Source of the DNA: Prevotellaceae bacterium UBA1720
GTDB lineage: Bacteria; Bacteroidota; Bacteroidia; Bacteroidales; Bacteroidaceae
Assembly: GCA_002317475.1 (NCBI GenBank)
Contig: DCIS01000055.1
Coordinates: 1 to 5,418 of the forward strand
Length of the DNA stretch: 5,418 nt
Reading direction: 5' to 3'
Shown: piece by piece, positions 1 through 5,418 of the stretch
Layout of the letters: each line of letters starts with the position of its first letter
Numbering within the stretch: the first letter of the stretch is position 1
Notes under the pieces: generated by a model
What the model was told of the DNA's origin: nothing
Database searches by the model: none
The model's input: the letters and a program-made list of their open reading frames with translations, nothing else
Made by a program: the position numbers and the translations under genes

Positions 1-24
1 AATTATTAATTATATTATTCTATT

Positions 25-165
25 ATGAAAAAGGATTATCAGAAGCCCGAGATGGAAGTCTGCGAACTGCCACTTGAGGATGTAATTGCCACCAGTGGTA
101 ACGCACAGCCTACGTCAGAAAACGAAGAGTACGAAACAGAAAATGCCAACCCCATCTGGTTCTAA
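25..165 (+). CDS. Small acidic peptide of the Bacteroidales KxYxxP...IAxSG type, function unknown
   Basis: A 46-codon ORF starts at ATG 25 and ends at TAA 163-165. It begins MKKDYQKPEMEV, has a hydrophobic patch LPLEDVIATSG around residues 15-25, and then an acidic Asn/Glu-rich tail ending in Pro-Ile-Trp-Phe. The layout of basic start, Tyr-x-x-Pro, a short Leu/Ile segment and Ser-Gly at about residue 25 is one I recognise from many uncharacterised short Bacteroidales proteins; I know of no established function. There is no signal peptide or membrane segment. One cysteine is present (Cys13). The leader is AT-rich with no Shine-Dalgarno, as is normal in this phylum. The stop lies 15 nt before the preferred start of the downstream lipoprotein, or 3 nt before its alternative start, so the two are probably co-transcribed. 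It could be a secreted or processed peptide, but this is inference. The coding call is good; the role is unknown. Confidence 0.72.
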   Translation: MKKDYQKPEMEVCELPLEDVIATSGNAQPTSENEEYETENANPIWF

Positions 166-180
166 CTCATGCTACAGACA

Positions 181-2349
181 ATGAAGAAATTCCTCTACAT
201 GGCTGTGGCAGCGATAGCTGCGCTCAGCAGTTGCTCACAAGACGATCTTGTTTCGGACGAGAACGGAAATGATGTCAGCAATGCCAATGCCCCTGTATTC
301 ACAGCAACCATCGAGGGCGAGGGTAAGACTCGTACCCAGCTCGTTGAAGGTTCTACCGGCAAGCTGACCAAGGTGGCATGGGCAAGTGAAGACAAGGTTA
401 ACATCAATGGATCGGCTTATACCGCGGCTCCAGGTACTGAGGATGCAACAACTGCCACTTTGACGATAGCAGACGGACAAACTGCTCCCGAGGCAGTCGA
501 TGGCAAATACTACGCCGTCTATCCAAGCACGATTGCATTCAACACCTCAACCCAAACCATCACCCTTCCTGCCACACAGACCTACGATGCCACCACCAAC
601 GGCATCGGCAATGTGCCTATGGTGGCTGTAAGCGAAAATACCACTCTTCAGTTCAAGAACATCTGTGCCGTGCTTGCCATCAAGGTAGCATCGGGCACCG
701 TGAAGGCGATCAAGGTGATGGCTGACCAGAAGAACCTGAGCGGCGACTTCACTCTCGATCCCTCTACCTCTGCCATCACAGCCACAACGACCGGCTCAAA
801 CACCGTTTCCCTCGAGTGTGGCACAGCCGTAACTGCCAACAACACCACCTTCTACATCGCCATCCCACCACAGGAGTACAGCAGTCTGCAGATCTACCTC
901 TCTGCCGATGGCACTACCTACAAGGAGGCTATGGCAACCAAGGTGGCAGCAGGACTTGGCACTATTGCCCGCAACAAGATAATCAATATCGACTACGCAA
1001 AGAATGCCGTACAGCTCTGGGCTGATGGTCCTTACTTCGCTACGGTGAATGTGGGCGAGACCACCGAGACAGGCAATAGCACAGGGTATAAGTGGGGCGC
1101 GACACAAGCAGGCGATGCCGGCACCGGGAACAAGGGCAACTACGACCTTGACCACGATACGGCCTACAAGATCTGGGGCTCTGCATGGCGCATGCCAACC
1201 AATGATGAGTTCACAGGACTGAATAACAATTGTACCAATACTTACGGAGCACCAAGTGGTACTTATGGCTTCACCGTCCAAGGTTCTGAAGGCTACGGTT
1301 CTATTTTCTTACCAGTAGTTCCATCGGTACAGACAACTGATTATCAAGGGTTCGCTTTCTATTGGTCCGCCACCCCCAAGGGAGAAGACTATGCGAACCT
1401 TCTTTTTCTATACAAAGCCCCTTTTGTTTTGAACATAGAAGAATCGCAGTACAGTCGTGAAATTCCTTACTTCGTCCGTGCCGTCCTTGCCACACCAGCA
1501 GCGGCACCTGCTTCAACCCCTACGCCAACCTCTAACCTCCTCCCAGGTGAGTTCTCTGTAGGTGCAGACAAGAAGGTGCAGTTCACCAAGGGTAATCTCT
1601 GGTGCAACACCACTACAAGCCCTGTGACTTACGCCTTCGAGACCAACCAGTATGACTATCCGGTTGCGACTGATTATACCAGTGACGGAACAAAAGATGG
1701 TACATGGTATGGCACACACGTAGGTCACTTCTTCTGGACAACGGCTGCTGCTGATTCGTACGCACAGCATTATTATAATAACTCCTTTACCAATACAACC
1801 AGCGATAAGTTCTGGCTCGACGGCAGCGATGCGGACCATAAGCTTACAGTATCTGGCACCTCAGATCTCTATGTGCTCTCTAAGGCCGAATGGGAGTACC
1901 TCATCGAAACACGCGCCAATGCCAGCAGTCTATATAAGAAAAGTGTAACCGTAGCAGGTAAGGCCGGTTGCCTTATCATCGCGCCAGACAACTATACAGG
2001 CTCTATAGCAGACTCCTACGACGCTGCTGCATGGGCTACTGCCGAAGCCGCAGGTTTGGTTTGTCTGCCTATTGCTGGCCACCGTGATAACGATAACCCC
2101 TTCGATGCGGGAGCAGCCGGCAACTATTGGGCTTCTACGCCTGATGCATCTGCTGATCAAGCTATGAGATTATGTTTCAATGCAGAAGATGTCTATACTT
2201 TTTTAAACAACCCACGTCAATACGGCTTCCCGCTCCGCCTCGTGAAGATGGTGGGAGCTGCTCCGGCACCAACCTCTACTCCTGAGACCGCAACGATTGC
2301 CAACAATAGCCAGAATAATAGGGACAAATTGTCCCCAGGTAAATTGTAA
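181..2349 (+). CDS. Fimbrillin-family surface lipoprotein with two C-terminal FISUMP/lectin-like domains
   Basis: This 722-residue protein is a probable surface adhesin or fimbrial tip-type subunit. I chose ATG 181 because it gives a classic lipoprotein signal, MKKFLYMAVAAIAALSSC, with the lipidated cysteine at residue 18; ATG 169, four codons upstream, is also possible. The residues after the cysteine (SQDD, then SDE) resemble the acidic Bacteroidetes lipoprotein export signal, suggesting surface exposure. Residues about 35-275 look like the fimbrillin/Mfa-like domain: a TRT segment, then VAWASEDKVNI, then VDGKYYAVYPS, then LQFKNICAVLAIKV. Residues about 277-437 resemble a FISUMP/DUF1566 lectin-fold domain (FATVNVGET, WRMPTNDEF, FYWSATPKG, FVRAVLA). 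After a Pro/Thr/Ala linker (438-452), residues 453-689 form a second related domain (LPGEFSVG, QFTKGNLW, LSKAEWEYL, NYWASTP, FPLRLVK). A second linker follows and the protein stops at LSPGKL, which resembles the start of another such domain. Family calls come from recognisable motifs. The ligand is unknown. Confidence 0.85.
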   Translation: MKKFLYMAVAAIAALSSCSQDDLVSDENGNDVSNANAPVFTATIEGEGKTRTQLVEGSTGKLTKVAWASEDKVNINGSAYTAAPGTEDATTATLTIADGQTAPEAVDGKYYAVYPSTIAFNTSTQTITLPATQTYDATTNGIGNVPMVAVSENTTLQFKNICAVLAIKVASGTVKAIKVMADQKNLSGDFTLDPSTSAITATTTGSNTVSLECGTAVTANNTTFYIAIPPQEYSSLQIYLSADGTTYKEAMATKVAAGLGTIARNKIINIDYAKNAVQLWADGPYFATVNVGETTETGNSTGYKWGATQAGDAGTGNKGNYDLDHDTAYKIWGSAWRMPTNDEFTGLNNNCTNTYGAPSGTYGFTVQGSEGYGSIFLPVVPSVQTTDYQGFAFYWSATPKGEDYANLLFLYKAPFVLNIEESQYSREIPYFVRAVLATPAAAPASTPTPTSNLLPGEFSVGADKKVQFTKGNLWCNTTTSPVTYAFETNQYDYPVATDYTSDGTKDGTWYGTHVGHFFWTTAAADSYAQHYYNNSFTNTTSDKFWLDGSDADHKLTVSGTSDLYVLSKAEWEYLIETRANASSLYKKSVTVAGKAGCLIIAPDNYTGSIADSYDAAAWATAEAAGLVCLPIAGHRDNDNPFDAGAAGNYWASTPDASADQAMRLCFNAEDVYTFLNNPRQYGFPLRLVKMVGAAPAPTSTPETATIANNSQNNRDKLSPGKL
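2321..2335. repeat. 15-bp perfect palindrome at the 3' end of the lipoprotein gene
   Basis: GGGACAA-A-TTGTCCC is a perfect 7-bp inverted repeat around a single A, and lies 11 bases before the stop codon of the fimbrillin-like gene, so it encodes part of the C-terminal tail (RDKLS). In RNA it could fold as a 5-bp GC-rich stem (GGGAC/GTCCC) with a 5-nt loop. No T-run follows, so it is not a convincing terminator. A related word, CCTGTCCC, occurs at 2732-2739 on the far side of the long palindrome, which suggests that both may belong to one repeat family. That link is inference. Confidence 0.55.
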
Positions 2350-2602
2350 TCACTGATTGTTTATTCCCCAAGAAAAGTGTTAAACATTCATATTTATTGG
2401 GGCATTCGCATAACCCTGTGTTTGGGGTTACGAAGACCAAACGGTTCTTCTTCAATTTATTTGAAAATTGATTTATCCATGGATTTATGTAAGATTTATC
2501 ATTGATTCAAGCATCACTGATGCGCCTTAAATCAAATCATCCTAAGTGTTTATGATGGATTTATCAATGATTTACGCAAGATTTTAATCCAGCATAAATA
2601 CT

Positions 2603-2619
2603 GACTTATAAATCTATCA
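2603..2619 (+). repeat. 17-bp direct repeat, copy 1 of 2, inside the palindrome
   Basis: GACTTATAAATCTATCA at 2603-2619 recurs exactly at 2671-2687, 68 bp apart. Both copies lie on the right arm, so the right arm contains an internal duplication in addition to the overall inverted symmetry. Each copy can pair with GATTTAT words on the left arm. Confidence 0.8.
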
Positions 2620-2670
2620 AAAAGTTTTTATTGACGATTTTTGCAAGGCGCACTATTGTGCTTGAATCGG

Positions 2671-2687
2671 GACTTATAAATCTATCA
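2671..2687 (+). repeat. 17-bp direct repeat, copy 2 of 2, inside the palindrome
   Basis: This is the second exact copy of GACTTATAAATCTATCA. It sits immediately right of the TGCTTGAATC arm and continues into TAAATCTG, which extends pairing with the left arm at 2482-2489. The first copy continues into a run of A instead, so the two copies are identical only over 17 bases. Confidence 0.8.
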
Positions 2688-2773
2688 TAAATCTGAGCTT
2701 AAATGAGTTCTCAACCAAACGAAGAAGAACCCCTGTCCCATTTTGGGGAAGTACATATCATTATTATCATATC

Positions 2774-3940
2774 ATGAGATTTTTTTCTTTTTTCACAGCG
2801 TCATTATTATTGGTTTTGACAGCTTGTAGTGGTCCACAAGAACCACGAGTAATCCATCCTTGTGAGATTTGGCCGGACAACACGGGTGTTCATGTTAATG
2901 CCCATGGAGGAGGTCTCCTTGAGCACAATGGAACTTATTATTGGTACGGCGAAAACAAGTGTGATACCACTTGTGCTGCCATGGTTGGAGTGGATGTCTA
3001 TTCTTCTACAGATTTGGTAAACTGGAAGAATGAGGGAGTTGCCCTTGAAGTTTCAGACGATCCAGCGAGCGATATCACTCGCGGATGCGTCCTCGAACGT
3101 CCAAAGGTTATATACAACGCAAAGACAGGTAAGTTTGTAATGTGGTTCCACCTCGAGCTAAAGGGCAACGGATACAATGCTGCTCGTGCAGGTGTCGCAG
3201 TTTCTGACAGTCCTGTTGGCCCATTCACATTCCTTCGTTCAGGTCGTGTTAACCCTGGCGTTCTCCCTCTTGACCTTCAGACCGAAGAGGCTCAGGCAAA
3301 GTATACTGAGGTAAATTACGACACGTATAATAAGGACAAGGACCCTCAGGCAGAGGAGTGGTGGACAGAGCAGTTCCTCGCTGATGTAGAGGCTGGTATG
3401 TTTGCAAAGCGTGATCTTGAGGGTGGCCAGATGTCTCGTGATATGACTCTTTATGTTGACGAGGATGGCACTGCCTATCACATCTATTCAGCTGAGGAGA
3501 ACCTCACTCTCAATATTGCAGAGCTCAGTGAGGACTATCTTTCACACACAGGCAAGTATGTGCGTGTAGCTCCTGCAGGTCATAATGAGGCACCTGCTAT
3601 CTTCAAGAAGGATGGTACCTATTGGATGATTACATCAGGATGCACAGGGTGGGCTCCAAATGCAGCTCGTATGTTCTCAGCTCCATCTGTTATGGGCCCT
3701 TGGACTCAGTACGAGAATCCTTGCCGAGGCGAGAAATCAGAGATTACCTATGGTGGCCAAAGCACATATATACTTCCTTACAATGGCAACTACATTTTCA
3801 TGGCAGATATCTGGCGTCCAAAGTTCCCATCAGATGGACGTTATCTCTGGCTTCCTATCCAGTTTGATGAGAATGGCATCCCATACCTAGAATATATGTC
3901 AGCATGGGATTTGAATACCTTTAAGGCTGTAGAGGAGTAA
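2774..3940 (+). CDS. GH43 beta-propeller glycosidase lipoprotein, exo-beta-1,3-galactanase-like
   Basis: This 388-residue protein is a family 43 glycoside hydrolase expected to cleave galactan or arabinogalactan-type glycans from the non-reducing end. Residues 1-18 form a lipoprotein signal (FFTASLLLVLTAC, Cys18). The following SGPQEP lacks an acidic export patch, so a periplasm-facing location is likely. Propeller motifs in order are VNAHGGGLLEHNGTYYWYGE (41-60), VDVYSSTDLVNW (73-84), ERPKVIYNAKTGKFVMWFH (108-126), SRDMTLYVDEDGTAYHIYS (221-239), NEAPAIFKKDGTYWMITSG (271-289), GGQSTYILP (327-335) and DIWRP (345-349). The usual GH43 Asp base is replaced by the NAHGGG stretch. Glu108, Glu272 and Gln329 fall where subfamily 24 exo-beta-1,3-galactanases carry their catalytic Glu/Gln set. 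An insertion at about 158-218 is rich in Glu and Trp. Subfamily 34-type arabino- or galactofuranosidase activity is the main alternative. The ATG follows an AT-rich leader. The gene stands alone between two gaps. Confidence 0.88.
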   Translation: MRFFSFFTASLLLVLTACSGPQEPRVIHPCEIWPDNTGVHVNAHGGGLLEHNGTYYWYGENKCDTTCAAMVGVDVYSSTDLVNWKNEGVALEVSDDPASDITRGCVLERPKVIYNAKTGKFVMWFHLELKGNGYNAARAGVAVSDSPVGPFTFLRSGRVNPGVLPLDLQTEEAQAKYTEVNYDTYNKDKDPQAEEWWTEQFLADVEAGMFAKRDLEGGQMSRDMTLYVDEDGTAYHIYSAEENLTLNIAELSEDYLSHTGKYVRVAPAGHNEAPAIFKKDGTYWMITSGCTGWAPNAARMFSAPSVMGPWTQYENPCRGEKSEITYGGQSTYILPYNGNYIFMADIWRPKFPSDGRYLWLPIQFDENGIPYLEYMSAWDLNTFKAVEE

Positions 3941-3952
3941 CTATCCATTGAT

Positions 3953-3997
3953 TGGACAGGGTAAGAGTCCCCGCGTCCACAAAAAATAAGCTTTTTT
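3953..3997 (+). terminator. Weak terminator-like hairpin after the GH43 gene
   Basis: TGGAC (3953-3957) pairs with GTCCA (3975-3979), and inside it GGG (3959-3961) pairs with CCC (3969-3971). This gives a GC-containing interrupted stem 13 bases after the GH43 stop. The T-run (3992-3997) begins only after an intervening CAAAAAATAAGC, so the distance is unusual for an intrinsic terminator; a second AT-only stem (A-run with T-run around AAGCTT) is also possible. It is placed sensibly between two transcription units, but the evidence is modest. Confidence 0.3.
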
Positions 3998-4100
3998 CTC
4001 AAAAAAATCACTTTTGACGTCACCTTTTCCTCTCTCAAGTAGTTATTAGAGTGAATCGGTTCTACAAACAAGATGTTTCACCTAATAATAATATGATATT

Positions 4101-4544
4101 ATGCATAACATTATTGCAATCATAAGCGTGGTCGGCTGTGGCATTGCCCTCCCAATCTTTTCTATCTGGTCAGGAATCAGATCAGAGATGAACAAAGAGA
4201 ATAATCGCAAAGAGATACTGCTGAAGGCCCTTGAGAAGAATCCCGACGTGGACATAGAGGACCTGATGCGCAAGCTCAATCCACCCAAGAAGCTAATCAA
4301 GGAGAAGTTGCTCCGTAAATTGCTGTGGGGCATGATGCTCTTCTTCGCCGGCATCGGCCTGATCATCGCAGCTGTAATTATTGGCTATCGTGAAGGTTGG
4401 GGCAGCGATCCAATCTATTTCACCGGCATCTGTGGTGCCATCTGCTTTGCCATCGGCATGGGTTTATTGGCCAACTACCACATAGGCAAGAAGATGCTTG
4501 CTGACGAGATGGAAGCCGAACGTAAGAACCTCGAAAAGCAATAA
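4101..4544 (+). CDS. DUF6249-like three-TM membrane protein, first gene of the sigma-factor operon
   Basis: This 147-residue protein has hydrophobic segments at about 4-23, 74-96 and 105-125. Between the first two lies a highly charged stretch (27-73) with a KALEKNPDVDIEDLMRKLNPPKK segment, whose core (ALEKNPDVDIEDLMRKL) looks helical. The C-terminus (130-147) is charged and helical (GKKMLADEMEAERKNLEK). This layout fits the DUF6249 family that I associate with sigma-factor operons in Bacteroidales; the family name is from memory of style, not a search. ATG 4101 is the start, as the nearby ATG at 4093 is in another frame and soon stops. Only 2 nt separate its stop from the sigma-factor start, so the genes are almost certainly co-transcribed and translationally coupled. 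It may help sense an envelope state or hold the sigma factor at the membrane, but its role is not known. Confidence 0.8.
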   Translation: MHNIIAIISVVGCGIALPIFSIWSGIRSEMNKENNRKEILLKALEKNPDVDIEDLMRKLNPPKKLIKEKLLRKLLWGMMLFFAGIGLIIAAVIIGYREGWGSDPIYFTGICGAICFAIGMGLLANYHIGKKMLADEMEAERKNLEKQ

Positions 4545-4546
4545 CC

Positions 4547-5023
4547 GTGACCCGAGAACAATTCATCGCCCTGGTAAAGCGTGAGCAGGAAGCGCTTCGT
4601 GGCTTCTTGCTCGCACTTTGCTGTGGTAATCGCGATGATGCCGACGACATCGCACAGGATGCGTTGGTCAAGGCCTATCTGGCCTCTTCGGATTATCGGG
4701 ATCAGTGCAAGTTCCGCTCCTGGCTTTTCAAGATTGCTCACAATACGTTCTTGACCTACGTCTCGAACCTTCGCACACACGACCCTATCTATGCGGCTGA
4801 CGAGAAACTGAGCAATGCCACTACCGATGCAGCCTTCGAGCATCAAGACCTCTACCTCGCGCTTCGCACTCTACCGCCCAAGGAGCGATCGGCCATCGTG
4901 ATGTTCTACATGAACGGATACCAGATCAAGGAGATTGCTCGCATTACCGACCAGAGCGAAGATGCCGTGAAGAAGCAGCTGTCGCGTGGTCGTGACCAAC
5001 TAAAAGCCAAACTGAAGATATGA
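4547..5023 (+). CDS. RNA polymerase sigma-70 family (ECF-type) sigma factor
   Basis: This 158-residue protein directs RNA polymerase core to a specific promoter set. Region 2 spans about residues 10-76: RDDADDIAQDALVKAY (29-44) is the core-binding helix, and CKFRSWLFKIAHNTFLTYV (54-72) covers the -10 recognition and melting segment. A linker (77-98) follows. Region 4 spans about 99-155, with LPPKERSAIVMFYMNGYQIK (109-128) and EIARITDQSEDAVKKQLSRG (129-148) forming the -35 helix-turn-helix. The length and two-domain plan are those of an ECF sigma. The start is GTG 4547, 2 nt after the preceding stop; no in-frame ATG exists before region 4, so GTG is needed to keep region 2. The stop overlaps the next start (ATGA, 5020-5023). 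The target promoters cannot be read from this window. Confidence 0.93.
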   Translation: MTREQFIALVKREQEALRGFLLALCCGNRDDADDIAQDALVKAYLASSDYRDQCKFRSWLFKIAHNTFLTYVSNLRTHDPIYAADEKLSNATTDAAFEHQDLYLALRTLPPKERSAIVMFYMNGYQIKEIARITDQSEDAVKKQLSRGRDQLKAKLKI

Positions 5024-5418
5024 ACAAAGATAAAGCCGTGGAGGAACTCTTCCTCTCGCAGAAGCCTAAGTTCGACGATGGCGATGCCTTCCTCGCCTCG
5101 CTCAACAAGCGCCTCGATGCTGTTGAGTATATCAAGCAGTATCAGGCGAAGAAGATGCGTATGTACCGCCACTCGATGGTGGCAGCCTTTGCCTTCGGCA
5201 TTGTCCTGGGTGGCGTACTGTTGATGTTCGCCCTGAGTATGCCCGAGATGCAGATAGCCACGCATCGCATCCAGATTGGCACCATGAATCTGCTGATCGA
5301 AAACGCTCAGTACATTGCCATTGTAATCGTTTCGTTACTCTTCGCCGCCGCCATCGTCTGCATCTTCAATATCCTCGTTGACATCTCAGGGATGAAGATG
5401 GATGCACGGTTGTCGAAA
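5020..5418 (+). CDS. Two-TM membrane protein, candidate anti-sigma factor (partial, runs off the window)
   Basis: The frame is open from ATG 5020 to the last base, giving 133 residues with no stop; the 3' end is missing. The ATG overlaps the sigma-factor stop in an ATGA arrangement, so translation is coupled. Residues 1-52 are charged and soluble (EELFLSQKPKFDDGDAFLAS, then NKRLDAVEYIKQYQAKK), and would face the cytoplasm. Hydrophobic segments lie at about 54-73 and 98-120, followed by a charged stretch (DISGMKMDARLSK). A short cytoplasmic N-terminus followed by membrane helices, encoded directly after a sigma factor, fits an anti-sigma factor that holds the sigma at the membrane. I see no zinc-binding His-x3-Cys-x2-Cys motif, so it is not a standard ZAS-type anti-sigma. 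The role is inferred from position. Confidence 0.8.
   Translation, partial: MNKDKAVEELFLSQKPKFDDGDAFLASLNKRLDAVEYIKQYQAKKMRMYRHSMVAAFAFGIVLGGVLLMFALSMPEMQIATHRIQIGTMNLLIENAQYIAIVIVSLLFAAAIVCIFNILVDISGMKMDARLSK

Larger units (their letters stand above)
2443..2731. repeat. 289-bp imperfect palindrome with 11-bp terminal inverted repeats (MITE- or REP-like candidate)
   Basis: Arms pair in order around one centre near 2586. Perfect matches are GGTTCTTCTTC (2443-2453) with GAAGAAGAACC (2721-2731); GATTTATG (2482-2489) with CATAAATC (2686-2693); AGATTTAT (2492-2499) with ATAAATCT (2676-2683); GATTCAAGCA (2504-2513) with TGCTTGAATC (2659-2668); and TGCGCCTT (2521-2528) with AAGGCGCA (2645-2652). 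GATGGATTTAT (2554-2564) matches ATAAATCTATC (2608-2618) with one G-U-compatible mismatch. Positions 2456-2475 match the complement of 2700-2719 at 15 of 20 bases. GATTTAT occurs four times on the left arm and its complement three times on the right. The element has no ORF. The structure is seen directly; calling it a non-autonomous mobile element or a folded RNA is inference. Confidence 0.75.
2350..2773. other. Gene-free gap rich in inverted repeats
   Basis: This 424-bp gap holds no convincing gene. Its left part has two short stem candidates: CCCCAA (2366-2371) with TTGGGG (2397-2402), and TAACCC (2411-2416) with GGGTTA (2425-2430) around an 8-nt loop. A compact hairpin GAAGACC-AAAC-GGTTCTTC (2432-2450, one bulged T) is followed by T-rich sequence and could end lipoprotein transcription, though weakly. 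The middle and right are occupied by the long imperfect palindrome described separately. The last 25 bases before the GH43 start are AT-rich with no recognisable Shine-Dalgarno. I could not find a Bacteroidetes TTTG/TAnnTTTG promoter pair with correct spacing. The frame after the lipoprotein stop stays open to about 2503 but shows no recognisable protein. Confidence 0.7.

Noticed and set aside
796..1281. Antisense ORF of 161 codons inside the lipoprotein gene
   Set aside because: It lies wholly opposite a clearly coding gene, has a Cys/His-scattered composition with no domain, and is a typical shadow frame of GC-biased third positions.
2350..2503. Continuation of the adhesin reading frame after its stop as a pseudogene tail
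   Set aside because: The frame is open for about 50 codons, but the translated residues show no resemblance to the expected lectin-like domain, so a simple nonsense mutation is not supported.
2470..2693. CRISPR-like array from repeated GATTTAT / ATAAATC words
   Set aside because: The words are only 7-8 bases, occur in opposite orientations on the two arms and have no regular spacing; they are explained by the palindrome.
1537..2773. Diversity-generating retroelement target with template repeat
   Set aside because: Lectin-fold C-termini on Bacteroidales lipoproteins are known retroelement targets, but I find no second copy of the 3' end of the gene in the window and no reverse transcriptase. 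Nothing supports it here.
4015..4022. TGACGTCA palindrome as an operator
   Set aside because: A single 8-bp palindrome with no second copy or known matching regulator nearby can occur by chance.
4013..4047. Bacteroidetes promoter (TTTG at 4013 and TAGTTATT at 4040) before the sigma operon
   Set aside because: The gap between the two boxes is 23 nt, longer than the usual 19-21, and the second box lacks the TTTG ending. It may be a weak promoter but I cannot support it.

Overview
The window looks like a chromosomal accessory segment of a gut or oral Bacteroidales bacterium, most probably Prevotella or a close relative. This rests on: AT-rich leaders without Shine-Dalgarno sequences directly before three start codons; a fimbrillin-type lipoprotein with an acidic patch after the lipidated cysteine; a Bacteroidetes-style GH43 lipoprotein; and a compact sigma-factor operon next to a DUF6249-like membrane protein. 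The genus is an inference from protein style; no marker gene is present.

Layout, all genes on the + strand. (1) 25-165: a 46-residue peptide of the Bacteroidales 'KxYxxP ... LIAxSG' type. It lies just upstream of (2) 181-2349: a large surface lipoprotein with a fimbrillin (Mfa-like) N-terminal part and two C-terminal domains of the FISUMP/C-type-lectin-like style. This protein ends in a second Pro/Thr/Ala linker plus what looks like the first residues of a third domain. (3) 2350-2773: a gene-free 424-bp gap dominated by a 289-bp imperfect palindrome (about 2443-2731) with an 11-bp perfect inverted repeat at its ends. (4) 2774-3940: a GH43 five-bladed beta-propeller glycosidase lipoprotein, most like exo-beta-1,3-galactanases and relatives. 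(5) 3941-4100: a short gap with a weak terminator-like hairpin. (6) 4101 to the right edge: an operon of a DUF6249-like membrane protein, a sigma-70/ECF-type sigma factor and a two-TM membrane protein that runs off the window and may be the anti-sigma factor.

The peptide and the fimbrillin-like lipoprotein are probably expressed together; the lipoprotein is a likely surface adhesin or fimbrial tip component. The GH43 enzyme stands alone and would trim galactan-type side chains or backbones. The sigma operon is a separate regulatory unit; nothing here shows which genes it controls. The items most worth a second look are the long palindrome, the small peptide, and the apparent truncation of the adhesin at the start of a third domain beside that palindrome.
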